A DNA stretch of 64,000 nt from Owenia fusiformis. Taxonomy: Eukaryota; Annelida; Polychaeta; Sabellida; Oweniidae. Both the position numbers and the translations under genes were made by a program. The stretch covers positions 4,475,341-4,539,340 of the forward strand of contig CAIIXF020000008.1 in the NCBI GenBank assembly GCA_903813345.2. Reading direction: 5' to 3'. Of the stretch, positions 23,821 to 33,745 are shown in pieces (position 1 is the stretch's first letter; each line of letters starts with the position of its first letter). Under the pieces are notes generated by a model that was not told the DNA's origin, did not search any database, and was given only the letters and a program-made list of their open reading frames with translations.

Positions 23821-24680
23821 ACAAAACAATTGACGCAGCTTTGGCTCCAAGTACGAAGCAAACTTATGCGAGGGTGTTGGAATTGTGGAACACTTTCCAA
23901 TATGATACGGGATTTCATTTGGATACATGTGACCCAACTACAGTCGCTCTATTTTGTCAATATTTAGCCAAATCTTACAAACCATCATCTATAAGAACTT
24001 TCATCTCAGCTTTGAGCTACCATTTTAAGTTAGGAGGGTATATGGACCCAACCAATACTTATTTGGTAAGGCAAACTTTAATTGGATTAGGAAAACTTAA
24101 CCCATCTTGTGATTCTCGCCTTCCGATCTCCTTATCAATTTTACAAAAGCTGATAAGCATCAACTCTTCAATGAATTTGTCCGACTTTCACCTGAAACTC
24201 TTCAATGCTATGTTTACTACTGCTTTTTTCGGTCTTTTGAGGGTTAGTGAAATCACTTGGGCTTATAAATCAAATCATGCAATATCCATACAAAATGTTT
24301 CTAGATCTCAAAATACATATCATGTCATACTCGACTCTTTCAAACATGCGAAGCCTAACAAAATTCACAAAATAGCTTTAAACCCGCAACAATCCGATGT
24401 ATGTCCAGTTCAACACTTAGAATCTTATCTAAAGGTCCGACAAGGTATGGGTCACAATCAACTCTTTTTACTTGAGAATGGATCTCCAGTGAAAAGGTCA
24501 CATTTTACTGACCACCTCAACTTCGTGCTACGTGCTGGTAATTTTGATCCCACTCGATTCAAAAGTCATAGTTTCCGTATAGGGGGTGCCACATACGCGG
24601 CAGCAAGGGGATTATCAGACTCACAAATAAGGGATTTAGGGAGGTGGAAGTCGGACACTTTCAAACTGTATATACGCTAA
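23709..24680 (+). CDS. tyrosine recombinase of the Ngaro element
   Basis: The frame is open from 23709 (after a TGA) to the stop at 24680, and the recognisable core begins near 23838 (APSTKQTY). There is no AUG before the core, so translation probably enters by -1 frameshift at 23733-23739 from the RT-RNase H ORF, or by another unusual route. Counting from 23841, the SAM-like N-terminal DNA-binding half covers residues 1-90 and the catalytic half 95-279. Catalytic residues: R134 (LLRVSE), K168, H243 and R246 (HSFR), W269 in the second His position (GRWKS) and nucleophile Y277 (LYIR). It inserts the circular DNA copy, leaving no target duplication. It ends two residues after the tyrosine (Y277-I-R-stop). 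Confidence 0.92.
   Translation, partial: PPFSIQFTGFQKGGTRGRECTRGPAQELDTQQLAAELNKTIDAALAPSTKQTYARVLELWNTFQYDTGFHLDTCDPTTVALFCQYLAKSYKPSSIRTFISALSYHFKLGGYMDPTNTYLVRQTLIGLGKLNPSCDSRLPISLSILQKLISINSSMNLSDFHLKLFNAMFTTAFFGLLRVSEITWAYKSNHAISIQNVSRSQNTYHVILDSFKHAKPNKIHKIALNPQQSDVCPVQHLESYLKVRQGMGHNQLFLLENGSPVKRSHFTDHLNFVLRAGNFDPTRFKSHSFRIGGATYAAARGLSDSQIRDLGRWKSDTFKLYIR
23733..23739 (+). promoter_or_regulatory. candidate -1 ribosomal frameshift site G_GGT_TTC
   Basis: In the RT-RNase H reading frame the codons are CAG GGT TTC. GGGTTTC fits X_XXY_YYZ with the correct phase, and slippage by -1 enters the tyrosine-recombinase frame at 23739. It lies near the start of the 23709-23817 overlap. A downstream stimulatory structure was not evaluated. 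Confidence 0.45.
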
Positions 24681-25137
24681 TAACTAGTTTACACATTCAA
24701 GCAATATTAGATGTAAGCCAGACAGCTCATTTTATGCTGAGGCACCAATCATTGTGATAGTATATTTTATTATCAAACTTCATATATATTGTTAGCTCAA
24801 AGAAAGTTATACAACAGGACTTTTTATACGTAGTGGGGTTTATTTTGTATTTGAACCACAACTGGTCACTCTATTCTTTATATAATAAGGATAGTCAAGT
24901 ATTACTATATTTAGTCATTTCATCAGTCTCAAGAAAATGTTTATGTCAATTTATAAAGTCTTCTGAAAATTAAGATATTTACATGGGATTGACTTGTTGT
25001 AGTTGTTATTCTTTACGTACTAATACATTTTAGAAACTCAAATTTTCTTGATTTATTTGTTTTACACTTACTAAGTTGGTGGGGCCACAAAGTAACTGGC
25101 GGGTTGGAAAATTGGGATAAGTACAGTTCTTTGTTGT
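24681..25137 (+). other. Ngaro 3' non-coding region
   Basis: Unique AT-rich sequence between the recombinase stop and repeat B1. No ORF on the plus strand; the short minus-strand ORF at 25071-25262 overlaps B1 and is not credible. Confidence 0.6.
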
Positions 25138-25313
25138 GGCGGGTATTCAGACCCCACCTTTAACCGATTCAGGATATTAGCTGTAATTTTAGGTTTAACA
25201 CCAGGTAAGGGTGTTTTCACGCTTGAGAGGCTCCCAAGGCTCGCACACGTGTTTAGTATCAAAGCTTAATGCCTGTATTTCGGTTAAATAGAATAACTTA
25301 GTTAGTGCATAAA
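25138..25313 (+). repeat. split direct repeat B1
   Basis: 176 bp, identical by eye to B2 (25720-25895). It begins GGCGGGTATTCAGACC and ends GTTAGTGCATAAA, directly abutting A2 with an AA overlap. Confidence 0.85.
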
Positions 25314-25631
25314 ACCACAATTATGAGCAAAATAATTGTATTTATGAACAGCTAAGGGAGTCTCTCTTGTGTGTGTTTCTGGGGAGTTACCTCTTGTGCT
25401 TCCACCTTGTTCAGCTTTCCCAAGTTAGGATGACATCATTCTCCTCCAATAAGATTACGAGGTGTTGCATACGTAAGAAGTCACGTGACCAGCTTCAGCC
25501 AATCACAGATAGCGTCACCTCAGATTTTCCGCCATTCTTCTGCTTGATCCTGACTGATTTATTAGAAGCAAGTTTTCCATTATTTTCATCGCTTTTCAGC
25601 ATAAATTTAGAGGTAAGAGTGATTTTATTTT
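25312..25631 (+). repeat. split direct repeat A2
   Basis: 320 bp, identical by eye to A1, offset by exactly 7961 bases. It carries the same promoter-like words and the AGAG-GTAAGA donor (GT at 25613), so it could fire transcription outward past the 3' end. Confidence 0.85.
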
Positions 25632-25719
25632 CCCTCCTCCTCCCCTGTTCTTCCTCCCTCTTTTTACCTTTTTTCAGGTCTCAGGTACCCGGACGGGCAC
25701 CTTTAGGTATCGCAGGTGG
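25632..25719 (+). other. 88-bp spacer between A2 and B2 with a strong polypyrimidine tract
   Basis: Mostly C/T followed by TTTTTTCAG (AG at 25676-25677), which looks like an efficient splice acceptor only about 65 bases from the A2 donor. It has no counterpart after A1. Confidence 0.55.
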
Positions 25720-25895
25720 GGCGGGTATTCAGACCCCACCTTTAACCGATTCAGGATATTAGCTGTAATTTTAGGTTTAACACCAGGTAAGGGTGTTTTC
25801 ACGCTTGAGAGGCTCCCAAGGCTCGCACACGTGTTTAGTATCAAAGCTTAATGCCTGTATTTCGGTTAAATAGAATAACTTAGTTAGTGCATAAA
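25720..25895 (+). repeat. split direct repeat B2 (3' end of the Ngaro element)
   Basis: Identical by eye to B1. It ends GCATAAA, where the host sequence resumes with TAAAG, so an AATAAA is formed across the junction (25894-25899). Confidence 0.85.
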
Positions 25896-25996
25896 TAAAG
25901 TTATGTCAAAGTTGCACTTAATTGCATGACTAACTTGTAATTTCTGTCTCAATAGACCCCTGTGCAGTATTATTACTGATTTTCAGATAGAATCTG

Positions 25997-26040
25997 TAGT
26001 CTTGCATCAATTCCTAAGTCACAGGGGGTGGGGGGGGGGG
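25997..26040. mobile_element. truncated MITE of the TAGTCTTGC family
   Basis: TAGTCTTGCATCAATTCC followed by a G run. The right TIR is missing, replaced by the element at 26041. Confidence 0.4.
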
Positions 26041-26195
26041 GTTTCAGGGTATGCAAGCAAACCCACTTTAGCCAAATTCTTTCAAAACCATGAGTTCTTT
26101 TAACTATTCTGAGCACTTTTGAAGTGATTTTTGGCAAAGATTGTCAAAGGTGAACTGAACCCCCCTTGACAAAAGCTAGCTACGTACCTGCATAT
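26041..26195. repeat. interspersed repeat, second copy of the 33556 element
   Basis: GCAAACCCAC, TTCTTTCAAAA(C/T)CATGAG, AAGTGATTTT and GAACC(C/T)CCCTTG words occur in the same order as in 33556-33745. It ends in a GCTAGCTAC block corresponding to the GCTGGCTAC there. Confidence 0.5.
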
Positions 26196-26837
26196 TCCCC
26201 TATATCAACTTCCTTTTCTATATTTAATAAGCAAGAAATAGACTGCGGAGAAGGAGGGACACACTTTTACGATGTCACGATGCCAAGCAACTGAGTACCA
26301 CAATAGTAGTAAGGTACAGTTTTGAATAACTCTCAGCAAACCACCGAGGAATCCAAAAAATGCTTATTTTTCAGGTGAAAATCATATATCACATTGCAGA
26401 ACCAGTTCTTATTTGTGGTGGCAACCTAGATGGAGCAGGTAAATAATCTAAAATCCTATGACATAACAACACAGAGTTCTACATCAAGTATTGTGCACAG
26501 TAAATCCCTCCAGACACAAATATTATCATGACTCTGAATTCTATAGTACAGATGTAATACAGTTTTAACATGTTTATACGGCAGGCTATGGGATTAGATT
26601 GTAATCCAATTTAATTATATCAACCAAAAATAACATTTCATAAGAGTTTGTGAAGGGCAACAAGGATTACAATGCAAACCTACTCAAAGAGCATGTATAA
26701 TCATGAACATTTTTTTCTCAAACAAAAATTTCTGTTCATTTAGACAGTATCTTAGATACTGTCTAAATGTTTATATATACTGTCTATATGTAACATATAC
26801 ATGAACACTTTTACTTTTGTACAATTATGCCCTCAAT
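26196..26837. other. non-coding stretch, nothing recognised
   Basis: No gene or element boundary that I can support. Confidence 0.4.
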
Positions 26838-26953
26838 CCACAATATCATCTTATATTGCAGCACTGTATGGTGCTGTAAACAGTACTGAAAAGTGCAGTC
26901 CGAGAACTGTGCTGTACAGTGCTATTCTAACAGCACTGTTCTGAATATTGTGG
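26838..26953. mobile_element. small inverted-repeat element with CAGCACTG/GTACTG words
   Basis: Starts CCACAATAT and ends ATATTGTGG. The interior is full of CAGCACTGT, CAGTACTG and CTGTACAG palindromic words. Similar words recur at 63850-64000. Confidence 0.45.
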
Positions 26954-27130
26954 TACAAGTACAGTCTAGTTGCCAGTGTAATGTTAATGTTACTCTATTG
27001 ACCAATATGAGTCAATCACTCCCTATTGCGAATACCACACTTTAGGGTTGGCAAAGATGGACACTATTGGTAGTTGGTACCTGTTTGCGTATAATTAGCT
27101 AGAATATTCACCAAGGTTAGAGAGAACAAA

Positions 27131-27272
27131 TAGTCTTGTTTCAAGCCCCCCCCCGAACCCCTATCATGATCCATCAAGGTATGACATGTGACTGAAGGAA
27201 TACACTGGTTTAACAGTATAAGCCATATGCCCAAGAAAAGGAGGAGGGTTCAGAGATTTGATGCAAGACTCA
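27131..27272. mobile_element. MITE of the TAGTCTTGC-TIR family (copy 5)
   Basis: Left TAGTCTTGTTTCAAGCCCC with a C run, right GGAGGGTT...GATGCAAGACT. Confidence 0.55.
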
Positions 27273-28680
27273 GTCTCTTGAAAGCCCATGATTAAACACA
27301 TTCGCTTGTAACTAAAAGTGTCTGCTGAATAAACATTTCACTGTATCTATGAATTATTTGCATTAGAGAAAAAAATTCAGTGTTTTATACTAGTTTTATG
27401 TGATTTTATTCATGTTGAAATGTGAGTCTCAATAATGCTTAACTTTTTATTGCAATTATACATATTACCTCCATTCAAATAATTTTCTTTTTGAATTATT
27501 TTTTTCTTTTCAAAACTAAAGTACTGAAGTCAATAATTATCTGATTTAAACGCAGATAAAGTAGATAGTATTTCTTTCGGGTAATATTTTATTTACTCCT
27601 AACCAAACAGTAATATTCAATTCTACAAACATTAAAAGGAGCCAAAAGCCAGCAAGGTCAAACTGTTCATGAGAATTTGTTTAACAAGAAATCTAATCTT
27701 ACTTTTCAACCCCAAACTTGTATATAGAAATACACCAATGAAAAGTATAAGAGAGTATAATTTCTTACTCAACTTTCAGAAAGGAGATTATTTCTGGATA
27801 TATTTAGGTTAGGTATATTTTGCATTGTCATTGTAATATGATTCATGATAAGAAAATGAGCTTAAGAAAGTTTTGCAAATCTTTATTTTCTCACGTTGAT
27901 CTATCCTTAAATCAGATATCTGCAACACCCCATACCCCCTACTATGTTTTCCTTACTTTATGTATATGGAATATGTGGGAAGGGGTACATAAAGTTTTGA
28001 GCAAGACCACCTCGCTGATTGCAAATAGAATTATCCTGAATGTACACAGAGCCTTGTACTATAACTCTGCAGATGAAGCTCTCTTTTAACTACTTTTAAG
28101 GGAACAAACAATCAGAGAGGGTAAAACAGACCCAATTGCAGAATGGATAAAACAGAAGAACCTATCTGCTATTACCTTTCTCAGTAGACATAAACAGACA
28201 ACCTAATCTTCTTACATTTATATAGGACTCCTAAAGAACTGACTACATGTATGCTTTCTTTATTTACAATTTAAACCCGATTTGGAGATTCTTGTAAACA
28301 TTTTTCTCTTGGGTTGATATACTCATCTGTGAAGATCATACAGTGGTCTGTCACCATCTTTAATCAATTAGATTCTGGCTGCAGTTTACTAAATATATAG
28401 GATCAACACCTCCATGTTGTAATGTGTTCATACTGTAACATTAAGACCAGATAATTGAGCTACAGTGAAACCTCAAATGTTGAAACAGTGACCTTCTATG
28501 AACCAGGGGCACTCCTGGGGGAGGGGGGGGTACTAATTACACTACATACAAAAGGATAGACCATGGCATCATCACACCCTTGCTGAAAGGGTATTTTACA
28601 AGTATATATGAATTTAAGCTACCCTTTGCATTCGTTTGACTTCACTTCTAAAAGAAAGCTTCGTCTTCACTCTTTCAAAC
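27273..28680. other. non-coding stretch with a pogo-like fragment near 28463
   Basis: ACAGTGAAACCTC at about 28463 resembles the pogo-like TIR, but no matching right end was found. A G-rich run follows near 28520. The ORF at 27820-28089 has no domain signal. Confidence 0.4.
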
Positions 28681-28689
28681 TAAAATAAA

Positions 28690-28960
28690 CCTGTGAACTC
28701 ACCGCGCCAATCAGTGTCCGTCGGCCAAATTTGACCGACGTTTTTTATATGGTCATTCCTTCTGACGTCATCGTTGAGCCCGGAATCGACCAATGACATG
28801 CACATATTTAATTAGAACGCATTTGGCGTATGTTTCTTCAAGCTCGCTGATTGGTGGAAGGTCAGCGCGTAGCTCAAGAGTGATTTACCCAAACTGTCAC
28901 CAGTACCCGTCGTGGGGGCGGGGCTACTAAACTGTAATATGGTCTCTACTAGGCAGAGTG
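28690..28960. promoter_or_regulatory. CpG-richer promoter-like block (CCAAT, CRE, GC box)
   Basis: CCAAT at 28707-28711 and inverted ATTGG at 28850-28854, a perfect CRE TGACGTCA at 28763-28770, a GC box GGGGGCGGGGC at 28914-28924, and a near-perfect 22-bp palindrome (28719-28740, CGTCGG arms). In this AT-rich intron it stands out. It could be an internal promoter of the kinase gene or part of an element. Confidence 0.35.
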
Positions 28961-29339
28961 TAGTTTAACTAGACTCTGCACGCAGGGTAAATTTAAGCAT
29001 AAATAGTCCTTTGCAGAAGGATGGCATCATCATATTTGACTCAGTGAAGCTCATGTATTTATTTGTAGCATGATGTCATTTTCTAACAATTGCATACTAA
29101 CACAATCACGAATTGTTTCAAACAAGTATCAATATGCTTCAGTAACAAAAAATTAACATCAAAACTGGTTAAAACTAACATGCACAGTCTAAACACGAAA
29201 CAACAGCACGACTTGCACCCCAAACATTGCACAGGTCTGTTAAAAATGTTCTTGTACTTGATACATGAAGCCCATATATCTTGTTTTGAAAAAACAAAGA
29301 TGTCCATAAATACAGGATGATAATTCACAGACTACAAAA
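28961..29339. other. non-coding stretch, nothing recognised
   Basis: Two ORFs of similar length overlap on opposite strands (29083-29328); neither has a domain. Confidence 0.4.
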
Positions 29340-29760
29340 ACATTATGACCTGCCAGGTAAAAAGAGTCCTTCTTTCATCAGAGAGTTAAAAGTCTTATTC
29401 TGACACAACAGAGGTAAAGGTGTCTTTCATCAGCGAGGTAAAAGTCCCATTTTGTTTTATAAAAGGTAAACATCTCTTTAAACTAGAAAGTTTAGAGTCT
29501 CTTAATATAGTCAAGAGTCAAAAGTCTCTTGTATAAGAAAAGGTGAAGTCTCATTACATCGGAGATTATGAAAAAGTAACGAAAACAGCACCTCTATTTC
29601 ATCACACCAAAATGATCTTCCACTAATCCAATGTGCCTCATAAAATGTTGCAAAGGAGTGTAAAATCTACAAATTCTAAAATGGTGCATAAAAATTACAA
29701 AATCCTAAAATATCAGACAAAAAATTACAAAATTCTAAAATGGTGCAAAATTTTGAACAA
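29340..29760. repeat. two degenerate short tandem repeats
   Basis: 29345-29560 repeats a TTTCATCAG(A/C)GAG-GTAAAAGTC word about every 50 bases. 29665-29745 repeats TTACAAAATTCTAAAATGGT. Neither has coding value. Confidence 0.4.
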
Positions 29761-30795
29761 AATCCTTCGTACAAAAAGCCTGGGAGAGCCCTGCATAGCA
29801 TCAAAAGAAATTAATGTCAACTTCATCCGAATACAAAAATAATTATATTTCAATATAATATGGAAAAGCCACTCTAACCAATGAATGGCTAATTATAAAT
29901 CAACTAATGGAAATCGAATACAAACCAAAAAAAAAGATGACGCATTGTATTTCACACCAACTCAAGAAAGAGTATGAAATAAAGCATTCTCAGAAAGTCA
30001 TTAAATCATTTGATTCTGTATAGCTCACAACCACCAAGTGTGCGAAAAAAAGAAAATGGATCACGTAAAGTAATAAGTCGCAAAACCATCCACGACTTGA
30101 AGTCCACCCCAAGACTTGATTAGCTAGAGAGCCATATGGGAATCACTGCAAAAATAGCCAAGAATGCTTCTTTCTAAAAGTAATTACTTCGGAACTTGGG
30201 ATGTTCCCTTAGATTGTATCTACACAAGAGAGAGATGGTTCATAAACTGAAATTAGAAAAGTGGTATATTAAATGCAAAGGTTGTTATGACCTCAAACTG
30301 TAATGCATCTTTACCATTTCCAAATGCCACACATATGTATAATATAATGTGAACCTAAGTCAAGATGTACCATAAAATGGTTACACAGAGCGTATCATAT
30401 TATATTTTGCTAAAGTGCCAAACATGTGGTTCATAATATAGAACAATAGTACAACAATATTTCATTTGAAAGTCCACATCAAAGGGCAATAGTTGATTTT
30501 GCGCAATGTTAATGCATTATGACCTCATATACACAAACACATAAAGCCCCTCATTTACAAGTTAGTAAGTTACCCAGGACATACATCACATATTATTATA
30601 TTCTCTATGAAATAAACAAGCAGAATATGGGGAAGGGCAAATATCTGCTGATTCCTATTTCTTCAGAAAGTACGGGAAATTATAAACAAAAAGTCCATTG
30701 AGGATGGGAGAATTACTCAAGGCACGGAAACGTACTCAAGCTATGGGAGACTCAAGATGGCGGACACGGAGATGTCTTCCCTTATGACAGGATAA
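29761..30795. other. non-coding stretch, nothing recognised
   Basis: AT-rich sequence without a recognisable element. Confidence 0.4.
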
Positions 30796-30891
30796 TAGTC
30801 TTGCATCAAGCCTATGGATCCTACTCTGGCTCCTCGTGAAGCTGAGGTATTGGGTGGTCATAAGGACTTGAACCCAGACTTGTAGTCTGTG
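30796..30891. mobile_element. MITE of the TAGTCTTGC-TIR family (copy 6)
   Basis: Left TAGTCTTGCATCAAGCC, right GGACTTGAACCCAGACT. The interior lacks long C/G runs. Confidence 0.5.
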
Positions 30892-30959
30892 TAACCCCCC
30901 TCCAGAACACTCAAATATGTCAGGGGCACTCTATATATATGAATAGACAAGTTAATGTA

Positions 30960-31138
30960 GAAAAAAACTGTCTAATCCAAACAGCTCTGGGACTGGCCAA
31001 AAGTATTCAGTTTACATTTCAAGGTTTTATTTAACATGCGAGTCAATGGGAGATTTTTTTCAAATTTAGGACTAAGAAAAAATGTTCATATTGAGAGATG
31101 TTCGGATTAGAGGTGTTCAGATATACAGGTTTCACTGT
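30960..31138 (-). mobile_element. pogo-like MITE, inverted relative to the 32621 copy
   Basis: Its plus strand matches the reverse complement of 32621-32795 in order: CTCTGGGACTGG, CAAGGTTTTAT, AGTCAATG and AGGTGTTCAG. It ends CAGGTTTCACTGT. Confidence 0.6.
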
Positions 31139-32620
31139 TTTCATTTATCTCAAATACCTAAATATATATATATACAAAAGTCATATGGTCAATACAAATC
31201 CAGGGTGAACAAATGCATTCCAAAAAGAACAAAGATTATATGTTTGGTCTAACCTTACAATCTAACTGTAACTATTAATTTATTTTTCAAATACCATGGC
31301 AATACATCTGCCAACAGGATCTGGACATAAAGAAAGATGCATAATACTTGGTCTATATGTGGACTTATACCAAGAGAGGAATTTATAAAAAAAAAAAAAT
31401 GTTTAATATTCAGAAGTGAAACTGATATGATCAAAATGAGTTAGGTAACAAGGCAAGTTATATGTAATACTAATATGATGATGGCCTCTAACTACATGTT
31501 GAAGTAAGAGAACCCTACTTTGATAGAAGTATGTCAGTCTGTATCAAAATATCTGATAGAAGGATAAGACAAAATTCATGTTTACTTATTCATCAATGAG
31601 GCAAACGTGTTGTTGCATGTTGCTACATAACCTATTATCTAACTCAGGTGGGTGTAGAAATGGGGAAAAGCTCAATGCAACCTTCGAGACTATTCTAGAA
31701 AAGACATGAGCAAAGCAAGCCAGACATATTCAAGTAAACAACCTATAACACAATATAACTGTGGTGGGTTGTTTACCCTTTTACATTCCTTGGCTGTGGT
31801 CAATAACACATTCTTGATGCATACATGCAGTTACACCTGTCATAAGTGAGCACATATACAGTAGGAACATGCCAGTTTTTCATCAGAGGTGTATGCATTT
31901 GGACAATATATAATTATTTATATGGGAATAAAAATATAAAACATATTAAAGCCATTAAACATTTCCCAAAATTCTTGTCAAAACTGGGAATTAAAAAATC
32001 ATACCAAATTCAGACTAAGAAATGATCAAAACATTCTTTTTCATGATTTTTAGGTTATCAATAAATTTTGAACAGGGAGCAAGTAGTTTTTCATTTTTCA
32101 ACTACTTTATGGACAACTGGCGACCAGTTATCCATAAAGGCAAGTTTGACTGTACTCCCTACGTCCTCAGCTTTGATCATACATTCCAAAAACAAGTCTC
32201 CTTCTTACAAACTTGCCCCATTAAAAGGTGAGAAAGGGACAAAGTGATGAACTCTGAAAGCTGATCTCACATAATATATAGATTTATTTTGTTTTATTGA
32301 GCTTTTTATGTATAGTTTGATGTTTGAATATCACTGGAGAGTAAAGAAGCCAACTCAATAAAAGCTGCCTAGATATGTTTTATGAAATCAGGTAGTCAAA
32401 TATCATTATCAGATAACCTGATAAGTAATATAAAACTATCAATGGTAGCAATCTAAAATAAAATAAAACAATAAAATATTAAAACAAGTAGAACAGAAAA
32501 TATCAAGCTTAATAGTCAATAAATTCAATTTACAAGCCTCACTCAAAAGAGTAGTCATCTGGTCCTAAAAATATAGTAGTTTTGGAATTAAACAATACTA
32601 AACAGAAAGGAGGAAAATAA
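31139..32620. other. non-coding stretch, nothing recognised
   Basis: Contains short (TA)n and A runs only. Confidence 0.4.
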
Positions 32621-32795
32621 TACAGTGTATATCTGAACGCCTCTCAAAGCTGAACACCTCTCATACTTTTTTCCTATATTTTTGTCATCTTTCATTGACT
32701 TACATGTTTATAAAACCTTGACAAATATGAACACCTGCTTATATGAACACTTGTGACCAGTCCCAGAGGTGTTCCTATTGGACAGGTTTTACTGT
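32621..32795 (+). mobile_element. pogo-like MITE (copy with CAGGTTTTACTGT right end)
   Basis: Starts TACAGTGTATATCTG and ends ACAGGTTTTACTGT. The interior GAACACCTCT and GAACACCTGC words are shared with the family. Confidence 0.6.
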
Positions 32796-33555
32796 TGTAA
32801 TTTCCAAGTATATTTGCAAGAGTTGAATCCTGGATTCTGAACCTTGTTAAGAAAATACCTTTGCAGCAAGATTGTAAATGAGCCTCATTAAGATGTAATC
32901 TATGAATTGAAAGAATGACGTAAGTCTGCGTTTACTTCTTGTTGGTCATGGTAACTTACCTCGAGAATAAACTCACGAACGTCATACTTTATTTTCTTAT
33001 CACTTGGACATGGAGGGGTTCCTGATAGATTTTGAACTTGGTTTTAATCCTTAAGTAACACTCCAAGAACAAGATACTATATCATAGATCTTGGTAAAAA
33101 TATATATCAGAAAAATTCTCCAAAACCTCAAAACAAGAGGAAGCATGTACCGAACATTTTACACTAAAACCTGTCTTAATTTAACACTCAATGGGAAGCT
33201 GCTAGAATTTTTTTTTCAGATTGAGAGGCTCAAATTGATGACTGCAAAATCAGACAGGTATGGGGCATAATTTTCATGAAACAATGATGGTTTGCAACAT
33301 AAGTTCATAATAAGAGGATCAAAGGCAATCAGTTTTAAGCAGATGGCTGTGTAAGAGTATACATAGATATATATGTTTAAAAGCCAAAAAATCAATTACA
33401 TGTACTTAAATCCATACATCCTATCACTTCAGACATCAATGGTACATGACATATAAACACATATACATGCATACATACTGCGCAAGTCATATAATTACAA
33501 TGATATCCTATAGTAGTAGGACTAAGATGAATAACTAGTCCTGGCCTTATATTAC
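32796..33555. other. non-coding stretch with a short pogo-like remnant (33165-33235)
   Basis: ACTAAAACCTGTCTTAATTT near 33165 resembles the pogo-like left end. Nothing else was seen. Confidence 0.35.
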
Positions 33556-33745
33556 AGCTTACAGGCCCGTAGCCAGGGAGAGGGCGTATTCAGGGGGAGT
33601 GAGCAAACCCACACCCCTTGGCTAATGATTCTTTCAAAATCATGAGGGTTTCACTTTCAAGTGATTTTGGACCAAAATGGTCAAGTGAACACCCTTGTAA
33701 TTTTTTTAAAAGTGAACCTCCCTTGGCAAGAGCTGGCTACAGGCC
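33556..33745. mobile_element. MITE with ACAGGCCCGTAGCCAG / CTGGCTACAGGCC ends
   Basis: The ends are inverted: CAGGCCCGTAGCCAG at about 33562 and GCTGGCTACAGGCCC at about 33730. A diverged relative is at 26041-26195. The GCAGGCCCGT end of the 43905 element is similar. Confidence 0.55.

Larger units (their letters stand above)
17351..25895 (+). mobile_element. complete Ngaro/PAT-type tyrosine-recombinase retrotransposon
   Basis: An 8.5-kb element with the split direct repeat layout A1 (17351-17670), ORFs, B1 (25138-25313), A2 (25312-25631), B2 (25720-25895). A1/A2 and B1/B2 are identical by eye. Its ORFs encode in order an SGNH hydrolase, a Gag-like protein with zinc fingers, RT-RNase H and a tyrosine recombinase. 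DIRS-order elements use the recombinase rather than an integrase. Split direct repeats and the absence of a methyltransferase domain after RNase H point to the Ngaro/PAT side rather than DIRS1. No target duplication is visible: both ends and the B1-A2 junction share an A tract, as expected for circle integration. All catalytic residues are present, so it may be active. It lies antisense in the presumed MRCK intron. Confidence 0.9.

Noticed and set aside
17351-25895. DIRS1-type assignment of the retrotransposon
   Set aside because: DIRS1 elements have inverted terminal repeats and a methyltransferase domain after RNase H; here repeats are split-direct and no such domain follows.
27820-28089. 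89-codon ORF in the presumed kinase intron
   Set aside because: No AUG-supported context, no domain, overlaps a palindromic C/G-rich stretch.
29083-29328. Paired ORFs of similar length on both strands
   Set aside because: No domains, overlapping, no splice context.
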